Below are positions 54,761-64,000 of a stretch of DNA of 64,000 bases, one piece after another (the first letter of the stretch is position 1; each line of letters begins with the position of its first letter). The stretch covers positions 1,027,306 to 1,091,305 of the forward strand of contig NZ_CP071867.1 of the NCBI RefSeq assembly GCF_028751545.1, given 5' to 3'. The notes beneath the pieces were generated by a model. It saw nothing but the letters and a program-made list of their open reading frames with translations. It was not told the DNA's origin and searched no databases. Source of the DNA: Gilliamella sp. B3022 (GTDB lineage: Bacteria; Pseudomonadota; Gammaproteobacteria; Enterobacterales; Orbaceae). A program made the translations under genes and the position numbers.

Positions 54761-54875
54761 CACAGTTGTCTTGGTTTTAATTACGCTTTTTTTCTCTTTT
54801 TTACTTCAGCGCATTCATATTTTCATACAAATGCTTTCCGTAAAAACGAGAACTCGTTTCTTTCAGCTTGTTCCT

Positions 54876-54890
54876 AATTGTTAAAGAGCT
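54876..54890 (-). promoter_or_regulatory. boxA antitermination element in the 16S-23S spacer
   Basis: On the minus strand AGCTCTTTAACAATT matches the NusB/NusE boxA consensus. It lies between tRNA-Glu and 23S. Confidence 0.8.
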
Positions 54891-54961
54891 TTATCTTTCT
54901 ATTTACTCTTATAAGTAAATACAAACATAATTTCATTAAGAAGTAACTTCATCACATATTA

Positions 54962-55037
54962 TGGCGTCCCCTAGGGGATTCGAACCCCTGTTACCGCCGT
55001 GAAAGGGCGATGTCCTAGGCCTCTAGACGAAGGGGAC
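54962..55037 (-). tRNA. tRNA-Glu (anticodon TTC)
   Basis: A 76-nt cloverleaf with acceptor stem GTCCCCT pairing with AGGGGAC, anticodon loop CCTTTCAC, T-loop GGTTCGAATCC and an encoded CCA. It sits in the 16S-23S spacer, the single tRNA of this operon. Confidence 0.97.
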
Positions 55038-55093
55038 TTAATTACTTCTTCTTTATAAACAAACAATCTGTGTGAACACTTACGAGCACTTCG

Positions 55094-56631
<1,538 letters not shown>

Positions 56632-56766
56632 AAAGTTTGATGCTCAATAACTGTCTCTGACATATTCAAATGAATCTTCAGTGTCACTTATCAAGACTTA
56701 ATTTTTCAGTCCGTAGACTTTTAATCTTTCGTCTCGCAAGTGCCCACACAGATTGTCTGTTTCTTC

Positions 56767-56778
56767 TTTTTAAAGAGC
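56767..56778 (-). promoter_or_regulatory. leader boxA of the rRNA operon
   Basis: On the minus strand GCTCTTTAAAAA lies about 65 nt after the promoter and 136 nt before 16S, in a leader that also contains CAATCTGTGTGGGCACTTGC as in E. coli rrn leaders. Confidence 0.75.
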
Positions 56779-56840
56779 TGACAGCTATTTATCTTTCACT
56801 AAACATTTTGTTATTCAGTTTGCTGTCTCAAGGGTTGCGT

Positions 56841-56869
56841 ATGTTACTCACTTCACTTGCTCTCGTCAA
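56841..56869 (-). promoter_or_regulatory. rRNA operon promoter with UP element
   Basis: On the minus strand TTGACG (-35, 56864-56869) and TAACAT (-10, 56841-56846) are spaced by 17 nt. An A/T-rich UP-like tract (AAAAATAATAAAATTTCTTAA) precedes the -35. The promoter begins about 65 bp beyond the purT stop. Confidence 0.85.
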
Positions 56870-56932
56870 CCCCTATTTAAGAAATTTTATTATTTTTAGA
56901 TTGATTGACTGCTTTTTACTCAAAATGATGTG

Positions 56933-58114
56933 TTATAACGTTATTTGGAGTCGTTTAACCGCATTTACGGCTTTATTTACCGCTTCGGAGACCGTTTCGG
57001 CTTTTGCCAATGCGACTCCCATTCGCCTTACACCATCTACTTCAGGTTTACCAAATAAACGTATATCTGTATGTGACTCTTGTAATGCTTTTTCTAAATT
57101 AGCAAATGTAATTTGCTTTGAACAACCATTTACTAAAATAACCGCAGAAGCAGCAGCACTGTATTGTTCAATCATAGGAATTGGTAATCCCAGTATAGCT
57201 CTAGCATGTAATGCAAATTCGGTGAAATTTTGAGATATTAATGTTACCAACCCAGTATCATGCGGACGAGGAGAAACCTCACTAAACCAAACATGATCAC
57301 CTTTTACAAATAATTCAACACCAAATATACCTCGTCCTCCTAGAGCATCAGTTATTTTAGTTGAAATTTCTTTTGCTAGATTTAAAGCTTGATTAGACAT
57401 TTGTTGCGGTTGCCAAGATTCTCGATAATCCCCTTTTTCTTGACGATGACCAATAGGTTCACAGAATGAAATACCATTAATATGTTTGACAGTAAGTAAG
57501 GTAATTTCGTAATCAAAATTCACTAAGCCTTCTATTATTACTTTTCCTTCACCTGTACGTCCACCTTCTTGAGCATAGATCCATGAGGAATCTATATCAA
57601 CTTCACTACGTAATAATGACTGACCTTTGCCGGAAGAACTCATAATCGGTTTGACAAAACAGGGAAAACCAATTTCTGTTATTGCTTGTTTAAATTCTGT
57701 TTTATTTGAAGCGAAACGGTAAGGTGAAGTAGGTAACTTTAATTTTTCAGCAGCTAGGCGACGAATACCTTCTCTATTCATTGTTAACGCTACTGCATTT
57801 GCAGTGGGAATGACCGTAAATCCTTCACTCTCTAATTCAACTAAAGTTTTTATTGCAATGGCTTCTATTTCAGGAACAATATAATCGGGTTTTTCAGTTT
57901 CAATGACGTTTCTTAGTTCATTACCATCTAACATATTGATAACATGAGAACGATGTGCAACTTGCATCGCTGGAGCATTAGCATAACGATCAACAGCAAT
58001 CACTTCACAACCAAATCGCTGTAATTCAATCACAACTTCTTTTGCTAGTTCCCCTGCACCACAAAGTAAAACTTTTGTTGCGCTGGATGATAGTGGTGTC
58101 CCTATTTTTGTCAT
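56933..58114 (-). CDS. purT: formate-dependent phosphoribosylglycinamide formyltransferase
   Basis: PurT makes formyl-GAR from GAR, ATP and formate in purine synthesis. It is 393 residues (E. coli 392). It has an ATP-grasp fold: the N-terminal [21 protein letters not shown], the [18 protein letters not shown]-loop and the [21 protein letters not shown] metal-binding block. Use of formate fits with the grcA/pyruvate formate-lyase metabolism suggested elsewhere in the window. It lies between purA (terminated) and the rRNA operon on the same strand. Confidence 0.96.
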   Translation of the reverse strand: MTKIGTPLSSSATKVLLCGAGELAKEVVIELQRFGCEVIAVDRYANAPAMQVAHRSHVINMLDGNELRNVIETEKPDYIVPEIEAIAIKTLVELESEGFTVIPTANAVALTMNREGIRRLAAEKLKLPTSPYRFASNKTEFKQAITEIGFPCFVKPIMSSSGKGQSLLRSEVDIDSSWIYAQEGGRTGEGKVIIEGLVNFDYEITLLTVKHINGISFCEPIGHRQEKGDYRESWQPQQMSNQALNLAKEISTKITDALGGRGIFGVELFVKGDHVWFSEVSPRPHDTGLVTLISQNFTEFALHARAILGLPIPMIEQYSAAASAVILVNGCSKQITFANLEKALQESHTDIRLFGKPEVDGVRRMGVALAKAETVSEAVNKAVNAVKRLQITL

Positions 58115-58166
58115 GATATTCTTCTTATATGTTTAATCATTTTATTTTGTTTATAAGCTTAAAATA

Positions 58167-58194
58167 AAAAATCGGGATAATTATCCCGATTTTT
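58167..58194 (-). terminator. terminator after purA
   Basis: A perfect palindrome: AAAAATCGGGATAA followed by TTATCCCGATTTTT. A symmetrical A/T flank gives a T-run on the minus strand. It begins 13 nt past the purA stop. Confidence 0.85.
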
Positions 58195-58206
58195 CTTAAT
58201 TTAAAA

Positions 58207-60493
<2,287 letters not shown>

Positions 60494-60504
60494 CTTTCTC
60501 CTTA

Positions 60505-61725
60505 TTATTGTCCCATAGTTCTCATAGTTCTCGCTGTATTGCTAGTAGAAGAACTATTGTTACTTGTTGTGGCACTTTTTTGTGATTCACTTGCTGTTTG
60601 AGGTGTACTTTTCATTGCTTCAGAAGAATTTGGCATATTAAAATTATAATCACTACTTTGATTTACTGTTGATGTAGATACTTTTTCGCCTTTATTTTTT
60701 AATAATTGTTCTAATGGTAGAACCATTAGATTACCACTTTTATCATTAACGATGACTTTATGAGTCTTCTCTAATATTTTTTCCATCATTTCAATATATA
60801 AACGCTCTTTAGTTATTTCAGGAGCAGCTTTATATTGAGGTAAAATTTGCTCAAAACGTGCAACGTCACCTGCAGCTTCAAGCTCTACTCGGACTTTATA
60901 GGCATTAGCATCAGCTAAAATTCTTGCCGATTTACCTTCAGCTTGCTGAACTAATTGAACTTTATCTGCTTCTGCTTGCTTGATTTCACGTTCACTATCA
61001 CCCTGAGCACGAATTGCATCATCGTAAGCATCTTGTACCTCATCCGGTGGACGAGCCACTTGGAAATTTAAATCAACAATATTAATTCCCATATCATAAT
61101 GGGTGATTACATTAACAAGTTCATCCTTAGTGCTACTTTCAAGAATTGAACGACCATCGGAAATGATAGCATCAATATTAGAGCTACCCACAGCGGTTCT
61201 AAGAGCACTATCTGCGGTTTGGCGAAGGCTATCTTCAACATTAGTAACATTGAATAAATATTTTAAAGGATTGCTAATACGATACTGTACATTCATCTCA
61301 ACAAAGACAAGGTTCTCACCTGTAGTAACAATAAAGCCTTGGACATTGAAATTTCGAGTTCCTTGAGTATCAACAATATAGACCTTATCAATTAAGGTAG
61401 GTTTCCAATTTAATCCAGGTTGAACAATTTCTGGTTGAACTTGACCAAAGCGAGTAATCACCCCTCTTTGGCTTTGATTAATGGTATAAAACCCACTTAA
61501 ACCCCAGATAAATATTAAAGCAATAAATGCTATTACAATAATTTTGTAGGTATTCATCGGTAATTTAGTGTTTGATGAACCGCCATTGTTATTGCCTAAC
61601 TTACCTTTTTTAAGTAAATTTTTAATTTTATCCAATATATCATTTGTTGAATTGGAAGGTTTTTTGTTATTACTTCCCCATGGATCGTTATCTTGTCCGT
61701 TATTTCCGGGCTGATTCCACGCCAT
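60505..61725 (-). CDS. hflK: HflK, SPFH-domain modulator of FtsH
   Basis: Partner of HflC in the FtsH-regulating complex. It is 406 residues. The N-terminus is Gly/Asn-rich (MAWNQPGNNGQDNDPWGSN), then a single helix (IIVIAFIALIFIWGLSGFYTI), the SPFH domain (QRGVITRFGQVQPEIVQPGLNW), a long coiled coil and a Ser/Thr/Asn-rich tail. The operon order hflX-hflK-hflC is conserved. Confidence 0.95.
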   Translation of the reverse strand: MAWNQPGNNGQDNDPWGSNNKKPSNSTNDILDKIKNLLKKGKLGNNNGGSSNTKLPMNTYKIIVIAFIALIFIWGLSGFYTINQSQRGVITRFGQVQPEIVQPGLNWKPTLIDKVYIVDTQGTRNFNVQGFIVTTGENLVFVEMNVQYRISNPLKYLFNVTNVEDSLRQTADSALRTAVGSSNIDAIISDGRSILESSTKDELVNVITHYDMGINIVDLNFQVARPPDEVQDAYDDAIRAQGDSEREIKQAEADKVQLVQQAEGKSARILADANAYKVRVELEAAGDVARFEQILPQYKAAPEITKERLYIEMMEKILEKTHKVIVNDKSGNLMVLPLEQLLKNKGEKVSTSTVNQSSDYNFNMPNSSEAMKSTPQTASESQKSATTSNNSSSTSNTARTMRTMGQ

Positions 61726-61748
61726 ATTTTATATGCTCCATTTAACGA

Positions 61749-63044
61749 TTAGTTGTTATTTTGCGTATTAATTAAGTATAACAGATCTGGCTCCTGTTTA
61801 CAGAGACGATTCCATTCAATGGAAGGCATTCTCACATCTAGTCGAAAACTACCGTCATCATTAATAAACTCACGTTCTACTGCATTTAACTGATAAAAAC
61901 GACTTCTTAATTTTGCCAAATGAGCAGGTAAATTCAACTGACAAACTTGAATCTGTTTAGCAAGCCTTTCTTTTAATGCTATAAATAAGAGATCTAATCC
62001 TAAACCATTTTGAGCAGAAATCCAAACACGAATTGGAATTCCCTCTTCATTACGATCAATGCTCGGTTCTCTACCTTCGATTAAATCAATTTTATTCATT
62101 ACTAATAGTGTTGGGATATCATGTGCATCAATTTCAAATAATACTTCTTCTACTGCATGTATATTCTCCAACATATTAGGATCAGCAGCATCAATAACAT
62201 GTAATAATAAAGCTGCTTCTTGTGTTTCTAATAAAGTTGCTTTAAAAGCCGCAATCAGATCATGAGGTAAGTGACGAATAAAACCTACCGTATCAGCTAA
62301 AACAACTTCTCCAACATCATCAACTGTAATCCGCCTTAGTGTAGGATCGAGCGTAGCAAATAACTGATCAGCTGCATAAACATCGGCATGAGTTAGAACA
62401 TTAAATAGTGTTGATTTACCTGCATTGGTATATCCAACTAAAGATGCAGTGGAGAGATCTGCTTTATTTCTTGATTGCCGATTTTGGTTACGCTGTTTTT
62501 CTACTTTAGCTAATCTTGATAAAATTAATTGAATTCTATGACGAATCAAACGTCTATCAGTTTCTAACTGTGTTTCCCCCGGTCCTCTTAAACCAATACC
62601 ACCTTTTTGTCGTTCTAAATGTGTCCATCCACGAACCAAACGAGTAGATAAATATTGCAATTGTGCTAATTCAACTTGTAATTTACCTTCATGAGTTCTC
62701 GCTCGTTGTGCAAAAATATCTAAAATTAAACCAGTTCGATCAACAACGCGACATTCACATAGTTTTTCAAGGTTACGTTCTTGAGTAGGCGTCAATGTAT
62801 GATTAACTAAAATAACGGAAGCTTGTAGTTCTTTAACTTTTTCAGCAATTTCTAGGGCTTTACCTTCACCAATAAAATATTTGGCTTGAGGTGTTTTTCT
62901 TGATGTTGTCACAATATCGAGAATCTCTATTTGAGCAGAAGCAACTAATACTTCAAACTCTTTTAGATCCTCGATATCGCTTTCTTGAGGAAGGAAAACA
63001 TGGACTAATAAGGCAGATTCTCCGCCTTTATATCGATCAAACAA
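61749..63044 (-). CDS. hflX: ribosome-associated GTPase HflX
   Basis: HflX splits stalled 70S ribosomes after stress. It is 431 residues (E. coli 426). The N-terminal HflX-specific domain ([22 protein letters not shown] and [12 protein letters not shown]) precedes the coiled linker [20 protein letters not shown]. The G domain has [24 protein letters not shown] and NKID. It lies 21 nt after hfq and 23 nt before hflK. Confidence 0.96.
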   Translation of the reverse strand: MFDRYKGGESALLVHVFLPQESDIEDLKEFEVLVASAQIEILDIVTTSRKTPQAKYFIGEGKALEIAEKVKELQASVILVNHTLTPTQERNLEKLCECRVVDRTGLILDIFAQRARTHEGKLQVELAQLQYLSTRLVRGWTHLERQKGGIGLRGPGETQLETDRRLIRHRIQLILSRLAKVEKQRNQNRQSRNKADLSTASLVGYTNAGKSTLFNVLTHADVYAADQLFATLDPTLRRITVDDVGEVVLADTVGFIRHLPHDLIAAFKATLLETQEAALLLHVIDAADPNMLENIHAVEEVLFEIDAHDIPTLLVMNKIDLIEGREPSIDRNEEGIPIRVWISAQNGLGLDLLFIALKERLAKQIQVCQLNLPAHLAKLRSRFYQLNAVEREFINDDGSFRLDVRMPSIEWNRLCKQEPDLLYLINTQNNN

Positions 63045-63065
63045 TCAGATTCTCCGCTGATTTAA

Positions 63066-63311
63066 TCAGTTTTCATTTTCCTCTTCTGGCTGAGATACTA
63101 ATCCAGAAATTGATCTTGATGGTACAACTGTTGAGATAGCATGTTTATAAACCATTTGGCTTACAGTATTTTTTAGTAATATAACAAATTGATCAAATGA
63201 TTCGATTTGACCTTGTAATTTAATACCATTAACCAAATAAATTGATACAGGAATATGCTCGCGACGAAGCAAATTCAAATAAGGATCTTGTAATGACTGC
63301 CCTTTTGACAT
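63066..63311 (-). CDS. hfq: RNA-binding chaperone Hfq
   Basis: Hfq is a hexameric Sm-like protein that pairs small RNAs with mRNAs. It is 81 residues, shorter than E. coli Hfq (102) because the disordered C-terminal tail is reduced. Sm1 contains [27 protein letters not shown] and Sm2 contains [13 protein letters not shown], with the proximal-face Gln8 in [10 protein letters not shown]. It is separated from miaA by a 304-bp gap and followed by hflX. Confidence 0.97.
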   Translation of the reverse strand: MSKGQSLQDPYLNLLRREHIPVSIYLVNGIKLQGQIESFDQFVILLKNTVSQMVYKHAISTVVPSRSISGLVSQPEEENEN

Positions 63312-63615
63312 GAGATTATCCTTTAAAATGAAATAATATGAAGATTGAAATTATATTTTCAAAAATAAATATCTATTGTAATTACAATTATAGAATATTT
63401 ACGTAAGTAAATATCAAAATAACATAAAAAACACGGTACTTGAACCGATCAATTGCAATTTATGCACAAATAACTAAATTTTTAATAACTTTACATTAAC
63501 TAGACAAAATAATATACGAAACCGCCTCATTAATCTAAAATATTTTAACAAAACTAAATAAACTATCAATAAATAAAAAGACCAAGTAATAAGCAATGAA
63601 AATATCTATTTGAAA
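63312..63615. other. miaA-hfq intergenic region with two palindromes
   Basis: This AT-rich gap contains ATTGTAATTACAAT (63375-63388) and ATATTTAC-GTAA-GTAAATAT (63395-63414), both perfect dyads upstream of hfq. No gene is visible. The hfq promoter should lie here. Confidence 0.5.
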
Positions 63616-64000
63616 TTAAAAGAGATGATTTAAAATATTTTCCATATTATTTCTATTTAACCATGTGACAGGTTGCTTCCAACCACGAAGCCAGGTAATT
63701 TGCCGTTTTGCTAATTGACGAGTAGCACAAATACCTTTGAATACCATTTCATCATAACTGGTATCGCCACTTAAATATTCCCACATTTGGCGATAACCAA
63801 CGCAGCGAATAGAAGGTAGATTTAAATGAAGATCGGAGCGCTGCATAAGTTTTTTCACTTCATCTTCAAAACCTTGATCTAACATCTGTAAAAAACGTTG
63901 CTCAATATGCTTATGAAGTTCAGCTCTATCATCTGGCATTATAGCAAATTGCATAATATCATATGGTAAAGCTTTACCACTTTCTTGAGTTAGCTCGGTT
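63616..64000 (-). CDS. miaA: tRNA dimethylallyltransferase, C-terminal part
   Basis: MiaA prenylates A37 of tRNAs that read U-starting codons. Only the last 128 codons lie in the window; the gene continues beyond 64000. The segment shows [18 protein letters not shown], the [17 protein letters not shown] motif and [20 protein letters not shown], all diagnostic. It is first in the conserved miaA-hfq-hflX-hflK-hflC-purA order. Confidence 0.95.
   Translation of the reverse strand, partial: TELTQESGKALPYDIMQFAIMPDDRAELHKHIEQRFLQMLDQGFEDEVKKLMQRSDLHLNLPSIRCVGYRQMWEYLSGDTSYDEMVFKGICATRQLAKRQITWLRGWKQPVTWLNRNNMENILNHLF

Overview
The window is AT-rich DNA from a gammaproteobacterium. Gene content and order match Enterobacterales-type core blocks (ftsY-ftsE-ftsX-rpoH, miaA-hfq-hflX-hflK-hflC-purA, ribF-ileS-lspA-ispH, prfB-lysS, dnaK-dnaJ beside satP, upp-uraA, ydbH-ynbE-ydbL). 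The low GC, shortened proteins and pseudogene remnants suggest a host-associated lineage, most likely Orbaceae (Gilliamella-like). That placement is inference from gene content, not a database result.

Layout. 0-9 kb: a partial gene, tRNA-Asn, a glutamine amidotransferase, sodA, prfB (with its programmed +1 frameshift), lysS, uraA-upp and a DUF805 protein. 9-13 kb: gntR and ung, then a decayed carbohydrate-use locus (GH88/105 hydrolase pseudogene, GPH symporter fragment). 13-18 kb: grcA with an upstream FNR-like site, dnaJ and dnaK with a sigma-32 promoter, satP. 18-33.8 kb: asnB, the ydbH-ynbE-ydbL envelope operon, gltX, polA, folE, ribF-ileS-lspA-ispH and the ferredoxin yfhL. 33.9-35.5 kb: a degenerate stretch with an IclR-type pseudogene. 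35.5-46.9 kb: macAB, dsbA-yihD, mobA and mobB separated by a threonine-aldolase-like gene, mtgA, a divergent sirtuin, a decayed hypothetical gene, an amino acid racemase and a DUF2975/HTH pair. 47-51.4 kb: rpoH, ftsX, ftsE, ftsY and rluE. 51.5-56.9 kb: a complete rRNA operon on the minus strand (16S, tRNA-Glu, 23S, 5S) with promoter, boxA sites and terminator. 57-64 kb: purT, purA, hflC, hflK, hflX, hfq and the 3' part of miaA.

Functional themes are translation (three aminoacyl-tRNA synthetases, RF2, rRNA, tRNAs, rluE, miaA), the heat-shock circuit (rpoH together with its target dnaK), envelope biogenesis and division (ftsEX, lspA, mtgA, YdbH system, MacAB), nucleotide metabolism (purA, purT, upp-uraA, folE) and molybdenum cofactor maturation (mobA, mobB).

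I did not find a convincing undescribed multi-gene system. The most interesting unexplained signal is a dispersed 36-nt intergenic repeat present in four full copies. Next are a sirtuin lacking both the zinc-binding cysteines and the usual Tyr-x-x-Arg arginine, a DsbA with a CPSC active site, and a decayed sugar-uptake/hydrolase locus whose three stop codons each fit a single C-to-T or G-to-A change.
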